The notes: generated from the sequence alone by a model not told the origin. A stretch of 64,000 nt of DNA from Isochrysis galbana (GCA_018136815.1 CM030936.1:1958569-2022568), one strand, 5' to 3'; shown: positions 42,458 to 53,117, counted from the first letter of the stretch. A program made the numbers and translations.

Positions 42458-42529
42458 CTCGTTTCCAAATACGCGATGCGTCGGTATAAAAGAAATCCCC
42501 TCCTGTGGGGACTCTCACCCTACCATGAG

Positions 42530-43626
42530 CCCCCCCCCCCGCGAGCACCCCCAAGAAGAGGCCCAGGAGCACCCCGTACGCGACGATAACGGCGTCGCCT
42601 TGGCTCGGCATGAGGGCGCGCCCCGAGAGGGCCTGGTAGACGCCCACGGCGAGCACGGCGTAGCCCGTCCCCTTGTGCGCGACCCGCCACACGGCGCGGC
42701 GTGTGGTGCGGGCGGCGGGCGGGCCGCGCACGAGCGCGTTGAGCGGCTGCAGCAGGGCGAGGGCGAGGGCGAAGGCGACGGCCCCGAGCGTATGATCTTT
42801 CACCAGGATGTTGAGAGTGATTTTCGATGCTTGTGCAAGGCCGTCGGCTTCCACCACGAAGTGGGCCGCTACGTCTTGAAGGGCCTCATACAGCGCCTTG
42901 CGCGATGAGGTGCCCTTCCTGTTCAGCTTGTCCTCAATGGACACGATTTCGACTTTGACCGCTACGTCCGTTTGATGGACGCGGATGTTGGTTTGGAGTC
43001 CGTAGCGGGCTTGGAATTGTTGCATGCAGTCTTCGTTGACTGAGATGTGCCAAGGTCCCCTCGATGAGCGGGCCCAGAAGTCCGGCGTCCACGTGCGCAA
43101 ACGCCGGCACCAGCACCGACGGCGTTTGCCATGTACACCGCGCGCGGAACAGGTACGCCGCCGCTCGGCTCGCGTTCGCCATGTACCGGGCGTGCGGCGC
43201 CAGGTCGAGCTCTTGCACCGACTGAGTCGAGCTCCACTCCTCGTCGGCCGTCTCGACCAGCTCGCGCAGTAGCTCGCGCAGGTCGTCCGCGCATTCCTCG
43301 CACTCGTCCGAGTCCTCGTCCTCCTCGCCAATCTCCTCCTCGTCAGTCTCCTCCTCGTCAGTCTCCTCCTCCTCACTCTCCTCGCTGACGTCGCTGGCGT
43401 CACTGCCGCCGTTCCAGTCGTCTCCCGAGTCGTCGGTGCCTTGAGGAAGACATTCCTCGATTGGCGGGGCGGAGTTTTCATATTCAACTCGCCAGCGGTC
43501 CGGCCTCTTCAGCAGAGGGGGGGAAATGCTGCGTCGCTGACCTGGGAGGAGGCTGGCGGCTGGCTGCGCGCGCGGAGCCAGCGCCTGCGGGTGCGGACGT
43601 CGCGCCAGCACCAATGGGGTCCCCAC
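42530..43626 (-). pseudogene. Chimeric pseudogene: LINE ORF1-like part joined to half a cytochrome b561
   Basis: The minus-strand frame from about 43626 has an acidic stretch (SEESEEEETDEEETDEEE) and then, after a frame shift near 43060, GPWHISVNEDCMQQFQARYG and SSRKALYEALQDVAAHFVVE. These align with GPWEILVTADCANQFREEYK and SNKALASAFKDASAHLVVRN of the LINE ORF1 at 34468-37044. In the same frame, from about 42800, follows a b561-type membrane segment: HTLGAVAFALALALLQPLNA, WRVAHKGTGYAVLAVGVYQA, and a third hydrophobic stretch YGVLLGLFLGVLAGG. The two His residues match the heme-ligand positions of DOMON/cyt-b561 proteins, but the first helices are missing. The 3' end runs into the 42316 repeat. 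Decayed on both sides. Confidence 0.6.
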
Positions 43627-43976
43627 CAGGCGCGTCAGGCACCATGCCGCCCTCTCCCTGGGTTGTAGGATCCACCATTGACACAGATGGAGGGAATTGA
43701 GTGCGCGACAGGAATTGAATCCCTACGGGATACCACCACCACAAAATAGCACACAGGGTCCTTTAGTGGGGCGCACAACTGGCCTTAACACCCGGCATGT
43801 GGATCGCGAGCAGCACACCGGAGTCGGGATGGACCAGCCCGCACCGGTGCATCTAGTCCCACTCCACCAGAACTCGCGGCAGCCGTGCTTGGGGCACAGG
43901 CCAGCAGTGCTGCGACGCGAAGCCCGCGTTGGTGATGAACAGGAACGGGGTGGAGCTCGAGTGCTCCCGATGCACG

Positions 43977-44294
43977 TTAGCGCAGAAACGCGACATGAGG
44001 ATGCGGAGCACGACACCCCCGCACGCACGGCTTGGGCTCGCCCACTCGGAGCCCCGCGAGCCCGGCGTCCAGCGAGGCGACGAGCACGCGCTCGAGCGCG
44101 GTGGACAGGTCGGGCTCGAATGGACCGCCGCTATCCGCCGCGGGGCGCGCGCACTGCGGCGGGGCCGTCGCCGCCGCAAAGCAGCGGTCGAAGCAGCGGA
44201 TGGAAGTGAGCTTCAGCGCGAGAGCCGTGTTCTTGCGGAGCGCGGCGAGCCGCTTGGAGTCCCCCTGCTCTGACGCGTCGACGAATGCGGTCAT
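43977..44294 (-). CDS. Small ORF overlapping the end of the F-box/helical gene
   Basis: 105-codon frame whose ATG (44294-44292) overlaps the TGA of the upstream frame (ATGA). Starts MTAFVDASEQGDSKRLAALR and has the cluster CFDRCF followed by a Pro/Ala-rich linker and ALERVLVASLDAGLAGLRVG. The composition looks genuine. It may be a continuation of the upstream protein after a frame error, a last exon, or an independent small protein. An adjacent frame (44179-43853) also holds a protein-like peptide (HREHSSSTPFLFITNAGFAS). No family recognised. Confidence 0.35.
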   Translation of the reverse strand: MTAFVDASEQGDSKRLAALRKNTALALKLTSIRCFDRCFAAATAPPQCARPAADSGGPFEPDLSTALERVLVASLDAGLAGLRVGEPKPCVRGCRAPHPHVAFLR

Positions 44295-46751
44295 CGTGTA
44301 GGGGTGCCCGGCCTCGACGCGCCGCGATCCGTAGCCAGCTTAAGCGCCTGGGCCACGAGTCCTTCCTTTTGCGCTTCTGCATACACGGCAGCAATGGCAG
44401 CGTGCGCCCGCAGCGATCGTGCCACATGCTCCTCGATGCCAGCGAGCTGCGACACACCACCGGCAGCAACAATGTTCTGCACCATTGTGGCCGTGTGCGT
44501 AGGGAAAGTGGCAGGAAGCAAATGCTTTCTGATTTGGTCCGTGGGCAAGGAATTAGATTTAAGGTCTCTGTCTTTGTGCGCAACTGCATGCACATACGCA
44601 TCGGCGAGCGTTTCCCACTCCTCTGATGGGAGTTGTCCGAGTACTTCGAACATGGATCCGTCAAACATACGAGGCGGTGCACCTAGCCGAATGAGAGTTT
44701 GCACCGCCTTGACGCACGCCTGCCGCTGATTGGGTTGGTTTGATACTACTACGTACTCAGCGAGGGTTTTGTAATCGTCGTCATTGACATCGAGGACAGC
44801 GTCCATCATACTGAGCAGGAGCTTCAATTTCCCCTTTTGCCGGAGGAGAACTTGGCGATGCGAGCGAAAGAGCCCGAGGGCTGCTTTGGAAACGCTTTGC
44901 CTCTGATCTGGGGGCAAGACCGGTGACAGGCTCAGAAACACTGCGATCGGCATCGGAGAATTGGGACGCATAGCACTCTTGAGCGCCGCGAGCGCCAGGG
45001 CGTCGTCAGCCATGGCGACAACTGACGGATCGTGACGCTCCAGGATGTCCTTCACATGGGCCCATGGGTTGATGCTTCCCTTCGCAAGCTGTAGCTCTGA
45101 GGCTACCTGCTTCATGCGCTCAAGGGAGTCGTCTGTGAGGCCGTCAGAATTGGTCGCGGCGAGGTCATCGGCATCGCGTTGCGATGAGGCTCCAAATCCT
45201 CTGGCCAGCTGGCGTAAATACTTAAGCGCTTTGGCTGCGGGGCAATCCGGCCGATCCTTTGCGAGCGCCTTGGCTGCGGTGGCGTACGAGTTCAAGGATT
45301 TAGCCACATATCTTTCGATCTGGGATTCTTTAGCCTCAGATGAGGGCCAAATGTCATCGACGACGGCAACACCACCAGCCACGACCGCGCGAGCCATGCG
45401 TTCAGCGATGGCGCTTTGTTTCTCGGTGCATTGCGGCATCGCGCACTTCAAGAAATGCGGGTCCTTTGCGAAATCGAGAGCTCTGTTACGGCATTTCGAC
45501 GCGTGGCGGAAGGCTTGTCTGATGAGCTTACAACGAGCGTTATCGTCGGGCTTGAGCGCCAGGAGTATGGGCTTGATAAAGAGAGTTGATGGGGCATCCA
45601 GCCGGATGAGAGTCTCCACGGCTGCAAATCGCAAGGGGGAGAAATGAACTAGCCCAAACAAAACGTCATTCAGAGCGCCGTTTCCTCTCATGATGACTCG
45701 CATTATGGATTCAGTCAGCGTTGTATCTCCCTTGCGCTGAAGGTGGTCGGGTAGCAGCTCGCATGCCTTGTCAGAAATCGCACACCTCTGAGTCTCGGAC
45801 AGCTTGGGTTCTATGCTCATGAAGATGTTGGCCGCATCCTTACATCCGCCCACAGCGTGCTGGAGCGCTGCGGCTGCCAGTTTGTCTGTGTGAGCAGTGA
45901 TGTGCTCCTGGCTGTATCGACGCAGAATGTCAGAGAGCAGCGCCCATGCGTCGTCACTGGCGCTGTTGCAGAGCGCAGGGATGTGCTGTAAGCTGAGCGT
46001 CGCATTGAGGCGGCGAGCGTGTCGGATTAGCACCTCTTTTGGTGCGCTTTCGATCTCATCATTCGCAATGGCAGAACTGGCTGTGGCGTCCAGTTGCGGT
46101 GCAGACGAGGGATCGCTTAGCATGCTTAAGCAGGCGACAGCCAGCATGCCTTGCTCAGTCTCTGTTGCGTGAGACCACGCACCGTCCAAGTCGAAGGGGC
46201 CCAAGAGAGACCGTTCGAGGGGAGGATGCCAAATTGAGCGGAGCAGAGCCGACCTGGCGATGGCGGCATAGTCCCCGCGCCAAAGGTGCACCGCGAGCCT
46301 CAACGTCTGGATGGTGGGTGGCCGAGCCTGGCGTAGCCAAGCGGCGGCACTTGGTAATTCTAACACATCGCAAAATGCCGCGCCAAAATGTACGTCATTC
46401 ACATGCACAATGGAGATAATGATGTCCAGGATTTTGATGGCATCTGGCAGGAATGGGACACCAAGATCTTCGGGTACACGCATCAAAGTTGCGCACCGCA
46501 CGCGATCTTCGATGCTGGTGGAGTCTAGCAGGTCGATTGCCTCTTGAAGGACCTCTTCTTTCTGCGGCTGAGGGGCCACAAAGCAGATTTGCTTGAGTGC
46601 ACGCACGACAGCAGCGTCGCACCGAATGAAAACGACGAGAAACGAGGCGCAGGCTGCGATCGTCGTGCGCGGAGAGATTGAGCGTGATGGATGCGAAACA
46701 GTCATCGTTCAGATGTTCGAGCCGCATAGGGCCAGCTCGCCTTCCTGGCAT
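44291..46751 (-). CDS. F-box protein with long helical-repeat region; apparent frame break near its 5' end
   Basis: The long frame (ATG 46705, 804 residues) is alpha-helical and Ala/Leu-rich, with loose repeats of about 35-45 residues (for example LFGLVHFSPLRFAAVETLIR and YVVVSNQPNQRQACVKAVQT, both ending in TLIRL plus DAP/GAP). This suggests HEAT/ARM-type scaffolding. In another frame, from ATG 46751 or 46727, is a good F-box: MRLEHLNDDCFASITLNLSA and LRLVSRRFHSV. It stops making sense at about 46630, where the long frame takes over (VRALKQICFV). The natural product is therefore probably F-box plus helical repeats, an SCF ubiquitin-ligase adaptor. The frame switch is a 1-nt error, a mutation, or a very short intron. 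Confidence 0.6.
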
Positions 46752-47955
46752 GGAGGCAACGGAGCTGAGCTTGCGAGAAGAGCAAAGGAAAGGAGGGGGA
46801 GACGACGGGGGAGGAGGGGGAAGGCGAGGACGGATGAGAGAGAGCGGATGATACAAGCGTGTGTGAGAGGTCGAAGAGTATAAGAGAGAAGAGAGGGAGA
46901 GAAGAGAGGGAAGCGAGAGGGAGAGAGAGAGAGGAAGGGGCAGCGAGAGGAGGAGAGGGTGTGCTCTTGTGACCGCGCGCAACGTCCGCGCATCTTCTCT
47001 ACTTTTCACAATTCTCTCTTCCCCACCGGAGAACTACGTCGCCGCACCCTCTCCTCCTCCTCCTCTCTCTCTCTGGGGGAGGGGGGGGGGAAGCGGGGAA
47101 GCGGGGGAGGGATAGAAGACGGTATATAGCGAAGAAGGCTCGTGCTCGTGCCGAAATATTCATGCCAAAAGGCCTGAATACAACAACTGAGCGCTACTCG
47201 TACCAAGCCAACGAGCAACGAGCGCGTGGCGGAGTGGCGAAGTGGCAAAAAAAGGGTAGAAAGTAAAAGTAAAAGTAAAAGTAGAAAGTAGTGCTAAAAA
47301 GTACATTCGCGAGTCCGCGAGCCAAGACCAAGAGCACCGGCATCTGTCGTCTGTCGTATCTGTGTTTCCCACTGTTTTTCACCTGTTTTTCACTGTAACT
47401 GTGTTTCTTCAATGGCCAAACACAGGCTGTTTTTGCTGTGTTTGGAAGCAGTCCCCACTGTGTTTCACATGTAGGTTCACAAAAGCCTTCTACTGGGAGT
47501 AGTAGCTTTTGAATCTTCAGACGTTTTTTAGAGAATCAATTAGCAATTAGAGGGCAACTACAAAATACCGAACGGGGGCACACCATCTAGGGGGCCGCCT
47601 CGACCTCGGCTTCGCACGAACGCGCGCTTTTGCGGCTGGTCGGCTGGTCCCGGAGAGGGCGAGCGAGGTGACGCGCACGTCGCGATCTCGCTGTGTGTAC
47701 GGCTGAAACGGCGAGAATCTTCGCGAGCCCTTCATCTGCAGCAGTGTTGAAGTCAAGGGCACGTAAAAGATTGGGAGCGACGAAGTGGGGACCTCTGGAG
47801 CTCACGCGTTGGGATGGCGTGCAACGGCTGCCTAGAGCTAGAGACCCCCCCCCCCTTCCAAGCTTCCCCCGGCGCATGGAATCGATCACGTTTCTTTCTG
47901 AGGGTGTCTCAGACTACACGTGAGAGTGTGGCGCCGCGTTCGGGGGGAGATTGGG
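46752..47955. other. Upstream spacer, no firm gene
   Basis: 46780-46970 is GA-rich leader DNA of the F-box gene. 47060-47090 is a CT tract plus G-run. 47390-47530 contains TGTTTTTCAC(T/C)-type repeats and ends with GAATCTTCAGACGTTTTTTAG, which resembles the LINE 3' terminus (GAATCTTCAGATGTTTTTT) in plus sense. A minus frame 47587-47889 has a plausible peptide (LLRALDFNTAADEGLAKILA) but no start or family. Confidence 0.4.
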
Positions 47956-47959
47956 GAGG

Positions 47960-48200
47960 GAAGGGCGGGGGGGAGGGGGGGGGGGGGCGGGGGCGGGGGG
48001 CCGCCATCGCAAACAAGAGCTCGATCCAAAAGTGCGTCGACCCCGCGGCGCCAAAGCTCCGCGCGCGCTCGCCGCCTTTTCCTCCCAACGCTCGTCGTCG
48101 CGGGGGGGGGGGGGGGGGGCGGGGGGGGAAGAGGGGGGGGGCGGGGGGGGGGGGGGGGGGCGGGCGGGGGGGAAGCGCGGGGCACCCCCCTCCTCCCCAT

Positions 48201-48256
<56 letters not shown>

Positions 48257-48360
48257 GGAAAAAAAGGCGCACGGGCGGGGGGGGGAGCGCAGGCCAAAAC
48301 GGCTGGGCCATCGCGCCCCCCCCCCCCCCCCCCCTTGGCCCTTCCCTTTCCCCCTCCCGT
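47960..48360. repeat. G-run and CT-dinucleotide low-complexity region upstream of the MYB gene
   Basis: G-runs up to about 20 (47970-48000, 48100-48180), a (TC)n tract of roughly 24 units at 48205-48253, then C-runs at 48316-48334 ending 28 bp before the start codon. Probably the MYB gene's promoter and 5' leader. Long open frames here on both strands are compositional. Confidence 0.75.
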
Positions 48361-48361
48361 C

Positions 48362-50065
48362 ATGCACGTCGGCGACGGAGCGAACCTGCCGATGCTCGTG
48401 CCGGCGGCGGTGATGCCGCCGGCTATCGCCGAGTCGGCGCTCATGGGGACGGTTCCAGCTAACGCAGACCACGTGCACGACGCCTCCAACGACGAGGACG
48501 AGGACATCAACCTGAGCAGTGAGCAGCGTGGAATGAATGTGAAGCGCGCCTGGACTGAGGCGGAGGACAAGCTGCTGGTTGAAGTGGTCGAGAAGCTAGG
48601 GGCGCAGCGGTGGTCGCTGATTGCCTCACACATGACTGGTCGCATCGGTAAGCAGTGCCGTGAGCGCTGGTTCAACCACCTCTGCCCAGCTGTCAAGAAG
48701 GGCGAGTGGACTGTCGAGGAGGACCTGCTCATTGAGCAGGGTGTTGCAGAGCTCGGGACGCGGTGGTCGGAGATCGTGAAGCGACTGCCTGGGCGGACTG
48801 ACAATGCGATCAAAAATCGATACAATTCCAATCAGCGCCGGCAGCAGCGCATGCAACGCCGGGCGCTGGCCCTCGAAGCAGAAACACGGGCAGCCGGTGA
48901 AGGAGTGGGTACATCTGACAAGCCAACTATTGACCATTCGCCCAGGGTAGACAACGCCAGCTGGGAAGATTCCGCGGCTCCGACGCCGCGCGCGCCTGCC
49001 GCTTTGAAGCGCAGTAGTACCGACGGTTGTGGCTCAAAGCGCAAGCGGCCAGCACCGTCTGTTGTGCCAAAACTGCCACTCACACAACAAACACATTGTG
49101 AGCCCTTGGTGAACGCATCATCTCAAGTGGAGGGCGACATCACCGTCCCCACCGCGGGCAAGTCGAAGCAGAGCAAGGGTCGTTCGCGGAAGACCGCACC
49201 GCCAAAGCCCAAGATAGACACGAACTTAACGTTCGATCATTCCGGCGATCTCGGCGACCTGCATGTCGATCTTTCCGGCGACGCTCACTCCCAGCTCATG
49301 AATCTCGAGGCTGCTGCGCATCACAAGCGTCAGCGCATTCTTCAGCTGGCTACCCAGCTGGCCAGCGAGTCCGAAGACTGCGAGCGTCGCGATGCAATAA
49401 TCCAGCTGCTCATGCGCGAGACGCAACAGTCCGCGCAGCTCGGTAACGTCATCAAGAACTTTCCAGTGTGGCACCTTGCAGCGCCAGCACCGGCGCAGCT
49501 AATGGCGCCAGCATCAGCGCCGTTGATGGCGCCAAATAATGCATATCAAGGCACTGGCCATATGTGGGGGACCGAAGCGCTTCCGCAGGCCATACCACTG
49601 CAGCAGCAAATCACCTACCCGCCGAATCCTGGCCCTGCTCTCCAGCGCTACGTCACTCACGACGCACCCATGATTTCTCCTACAACATCCTCAACCATGA
49701 GCAACCAACCTCGCGGAGCTGCGGCAGGGCTCAAGCTCGACCTTAAGCTCCTCGATGGCCGCGCGGCCGTCGAGCTTTCGTCGACAGGTGACATACTTGG
49801 AATCGAGGGGCTCGTCTCGCCGTCGAACATGGTCAGCCCGATCGGCACTATGGGCACTGGATTTGGGGGACTGGGTCTAACGCCCATGCTAACCCATGCT
49901 GTTGAGGGCAAGGGCGACGAGTGGTTCGCGGCCTACACCACAATCGCCCCGCGTGGGTCCTTGGGGACAGGGAACTCCGAATCCGCTGATCAGGGCACCG
50001 AGCTTCTCTCCCCTCTAACACCATCCAACTCGAAGCTCTATGCTGCTCTTGTGGACGCTTTCTGA
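48362..50065 (+). CDS. R2R3-MYB transcription factor
   Basis: Single-exon 567-residue protein from ATG 48362; the upstream open frame is simple-sequence DNA. Two MYB repeats occupy about residues 61-160. The first repeat has W-x19-W-x19-W (RAWTEAEDKLLVEVVEKLG, RWSLIASHM, GKQCRERWFNHLCP). The second has GEWTVEEDLLIEQGVAELG, RWSEIVKRL, GRTDNAIKNRYNS. GKQCRERW and the NHLxP linker are closest to the animal/plant c-MYB and 3R-MYB class, which bind AACNG-type cell-cycle promoter elements; here only R2 and R3 are present. The remaining ~400 residues are Ser/Pro/Gln-rich, with a short leucine-rich helix (about 318-360) that could dimerise or activate. No intron is apparent. Confidence 0.92.
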   Translation: MHVGDGANLPMLVPAAVMPPAIAESALMGTVPANADHVHDASNDEDEDINLSSEQRGMNVKRAWTEAEDKLLVEVVEKLGAQRWSLIASHMTGRIGKQCRERWFNHLCPAVKKGEWTVEEDLLIEQGVAELGTRWSEIVKRLPGRTDNAIKNRYNSNQRRQQRMQRRALALEAETRAAGEGVGTSDKPTIDHSPRVDNASWEDSAAPTPRAPAALKRSSTDGCGSKRKRPAPSVVPKLPLTQQTHCEPLVNASSQVEGDITVPTAGKSKQSKGRSRKTAPPKPKIDTNLTFDHSGDLGDLHVDLSGDAHSQLMNLEAAAHHKRQRILQLATQLASESEDCERRDAIIQLLMRETQQSAQLGNVIKNFPVWHLAAPAPAQLMAPASAPLMAPNNAYQGTGHMWGTEALPQAIPLQQQITYPPNPGPALQRYVTHDAPMISPTTSSTMSNQPRGAAAGLKLDLKLLDGRAAVELSSTGDILGIEGLVSPSNMVSPIGTMGTGFGGLGLTPMLTHAVEGKGDEWFAAYTTIAPRGSLGTGNSESADQGTELLSPLTPSNSKLYAALVDAF

Positions 50066-50774
50066 AGACGATTCCTCTGTGTTGCCAGCATAGAGCAGAC
50101 TGCGTGCTGTCCCCTGCAAGTTGGGTTGACCTCGTTTCCACATGTATATGAGAAGCCTGCGATGTGTCTGCCCGTTCTTCGAGATTGAGTCGCGGTTCTC
50201 CTACGTGCGATGTGCCTGTAGAGCCATGACACAGTAGGAGCGGTGAACGCTGTGAGCATTCGATGGGTGCGTGGAGCACATCCATTGGCTATGCCCATAC
50301 GACGAATCCGACCAGCAGAAACCCCTGTGTTTCGTTCAACGGCTCTCCTTATGGACACACTCATCACAGATGCTTTTCTTCCTCTTCATCGGCCATCGGA
50401 TCTGCCTTCTACACACCAACGATTAAACAATCGATCTGAAGAGAATGAGGTGAAAGGATGTCTTCTGCGTGAGAAGAGCTGCATGAAAACCGCACACCAC
50501 AGAGAACGCATGAGTGTTGGTTGTGCATGTGTTCTTCGCTTTGCTCTGGTTGGATCGGCCTTCCATCCCAAATATGAGCATGTGTAGTGCACGCTAGCTT
50601 CCGTGCGTCTCCTTGCACGCCCCCTCTAAGTGAGCAATTGCCGCTTTTGTTACCCCACCACACACCTATTGAGTGAATGCCGTACCCGACTGCGACTGTG
50701 CATGCATGCCATCTATTGTGCACTATATACTATCTAGGGAGTGTGAAACGTCATAGTAGTAATATTCTACCCAG
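50066..50774. other. 3' flank of the MYB gene
   Basis: No supported gene. Short ORFs on both strands show no domain. The sequence is close to balanced in base composition and probably includes the MYB 3' UTR. Confidence 0.4.
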
Positions 50775-50947
50775 ACAGGCACGCACGCACGACAAAAACA
50801 ACAGCATAAAAGGCCTGCCCGGACCCCACGCTCCGAACCAGGCCCTTAGTAGTTAGTAGTGTACCAGGGCCGGAAACCGAAGAAAAAGGAATGAAGGGGG
50901 GCAGGGGAAGAGGTGGAGGGAGGGAATATAAGGGCGGTGTCAGTATA
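50775..50947 (+). mobile_element. LINE 3' UTR fragment, plus sense, interrupted by a younger element
   Basis: Reads AAAGGCCTGCCCGGACCCCACGCTCCGAACCAGGCCC...GTACCAGGGCC...GGAATGAAGGGGG...AAGGGCGGTGTCAGTA. This is the reverse complement of the 3' UTR sequence at 33215-33365 and 20430-20545. At 50948 the 977-bp element cuts in. The LINE-like sequence seems to resume at 51941 (GAGACGGGAGGGGCGGGGGAAG). Confidence 0.6.
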
Positions 50948-51924
50948 TTATAATAATAATCTAACTGAGCATTAGTACCACTACTCTCACTAGCCCGGTA
51001 CCAACACGACAACCCTCAGCGCACCTGCCCGTACGCCTCGGCGCGCACGTTGCTGCCACAGATACATACACGTATGCACGTATGCACCCCTCCACATCTC
51101 CCCCCTCGCAGACCCCCGGCTCCCATTCTAACCCCCCACAAGTTAAAATGAGGGAAAACCCATTGACCATTGAGGCAAACCGACCTACGTCGGGCGACTC
51201 TCCGGGAAAAAGCACCGGGGGGGGGAGGGGGAGAACTCTCTAAACCAAGAAGAAGAAGAACGGCCCTTACCAGCTCGCGCCGTGAGCGGTCCTCGAGAGC
51301 AATAAGTGACTGCGACTCAAGTAGCCTGCGCCACCTGGGATACTCTCCTCGCCATTGAGCCACTCCCTTCTCGTCTCCCTCCTGTCGCCAGCCGCCCCTC
51401 ACCCGTTTGCCAACGCAAACGGGGCCCGTTTCTCACTGCACTCCATCGGGGGGGTGCAAAACCCCCCCTCTCCCTCTCTCCACTCTCACCCATCGTTGTC
51501 CCTGCGGCTTGTCGCCATGCGGCGCGCCCTGGCCTGCTCTCAGGGGTCCTTTGGGGGCTCCCAGAGGGCAAGCAAGGGCAGCTCAGGGGGCAGTGGAGGC
51601 TGGGGCTCATCCCCTGGCCCCCCCCTGCCTCTCCCACGCTCGACGCTCGCCTCGCTGGCCATGGGAGCCGCCAGAAGTCCCCTGTATGCCTGGCGACCAG
51701 GGACAGGGGGGGAGTCAGCTCGAGGGCAGGCCCAGCGCGGGCGTGGGAGTGCAGCTCGCGGCCCGCGCCCACGAAGGGTCTGGGCAGGAATGATGAGTGG
51801 CCCCTGCCCCTGCCAAAGGGCAGGGGCTCTGGGGTTGAATGTACGGGCCAACCCCGGGGGGTGTCCGCAATGGAGAGAGGGGGGCGCGAGGACCCCATTG
51901 ACCCCCACTTATAAAAGTCGGTTC
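50948..51924 (-). mobile_element. 977-bp LINE-derived non-autonomous element with 16-bp TSD
   Basis: GGGCGGTGTCAGTATA occurs at 50932-50947 and 51925-51940. On the minus strand the element starts GAACCGACTTTTATAAGTGGGGGTCA, then an ATG opens MGSSRPPLSIADTPRGWPVH and continues as a Pro/Arg/Ser-rich frame of about 190 codons. The hairpin CCGTTTGC-GTTG-GCAAACGG lies at about 51404-51424. The 3' part (51095-50948) ends GCTCAGTTAGATTATTATTATAA. It therefore has the LINE 5' end but a different, ATT-tailed 3' end shared with 32360-32556. No reverse transcriptase is encoded. Confidence 0.75.
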
Positions 51925-52188
51925 GGGCGGTGTCAGTATAGAGACGGGAGGGGCGGGGGAAGGAGTCACGAGTGGTGGCACACAATGGGGTGGGAAGCAG
52001 CGATTTGGATGCTCCGGCAGTAAAGAGTTAAAGTTCAAGTTCCGACGTTCCGACGTTCCGACTGCTCTACCCCTATGATTCTCTACTATCAGTACATACC
52101 GTAAGGGCGCCAGCGCAGCTGCGGATGAGCGCCGCTGCGGCGCATACCGCGGGACGCTGGCTCATCCAGGTTCTGGACTCGCGCTCGG

Positions 52189-53117
52189 ATGCAAGCCTTA
52201 GCCGCCGCATATGGCGATAGTGACGACGAGAGCGAGATGTCCCACTCTACTACGCAAATCAAGAGACGACGAATAGAAGAGTGTAATACTACACAGTCTT
52301 CTGACTTCGTTCACTCACTAGGCGGAGATGAGCAGCTGTCGTTGCTCCCTCCACCGCCCCTGTCACCAACATCCCGAGATGGGGGCGATTCAAATGTGCC
52401 ACAACCGATACGACAGTTTCCTCATGTAGATGGTCAGTTTACCACGCACATATTCATTCCCATAAGACCGGTGGTAGAGCTCCAGCAAAGACTTGATTCA
52501 GCGTTGTCACGCCTCTATTCGACAGACCACAGGATCCAGCGGATTGCTGTTCAGGATTATCACGTCTCTCTCTCTCGCACGATCACCTTGCGACGGCCAC
52601 AGCTATCAGGATTCTCGGATGCTCTGAAGATCGCGCTGCGCAGGTGACAAGCCTCTTCCTCAACAAGACCGGCCGCAATAGTGCACATACATGCTCACTT
52701 GGCACCATCCTTGTCTGCAGGTGTGTTGCACCGCGACTACAAACAGGACACATCATTGAGCTTGCAAACGACACGCGCACGCGATTTTTTTGCTCCGTTG
52801 AGATATGTTCCGTCTCAGCGGGAGCAAGGCCTGATGTGGATGCTTTGATTGACGCGATCGACGGTGTTGTAAGTACGTACGGTGGTGATTGCTTCTACCG
52901 CGAGCGAAGACTGCATTTTTCAATTGGCTGGTCTTTGCAACCGCTTCCTTCCTTAGCGCGAATTTCTGGGGCGCTGAACGGACATACTCCCGTGGCTGTG
53001 AATCAGGTTGTTTGTCGTACCGGTGAACGGGAAACAGCATTTTCTCTTCGCTCTTCTCGTGATTCCACTGCTAGGGATGCGTTGGTGGAGTGCAACAACA
53101 AGAAGCATGACTTTTGA
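52189..53117 (+). CDS. USB1: USB1/MPN1-like U6 snRNA 3'-5' exoribonuclease (2H phosphoesterase), 2 exons
   Basis: Exons 52189-52643 and 52721-53117 join in phase 2 across a 77-nt GT-AG intron, giving 283 residues. The N-terminus MQALAAAYGDSDDESEM has the short acidic start typical of USB1. Both catalytic HxS motifs are present: DYHVSLSRT (about residue 123) and RLHFSIGW (about residue 239). The NDTRTRFFCSVEI strand that characterises the family lies between them. USB1 trims the oligo-U tail of U6 snRNA and leaves a terminal phosphate, stabilising U6 for splicing, which fits this intron-containing genome. The intervening region (GHIIELAND) and the length agree with the family. Confidence 0.93.

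Noticed and set aside
43697-43772. Possible tRNA on the minus strand (76 nt, 6-bp acceptor pairing GTGCGC/GCGCAC, T-arm-like GGATTCAATTCC)
   Set aside because: No D-arm A-box, no GG in a D-loop, and the T-loop does not follow the G-TTC rule; the pairing is probably chance.
47914-48831. Long minus-strand frame opposite the MYB gene start
   Set aside because: Composed of homopolymer-derived Pro/Arg and Glu/Arg runs and the antisense of the MYB repeats.
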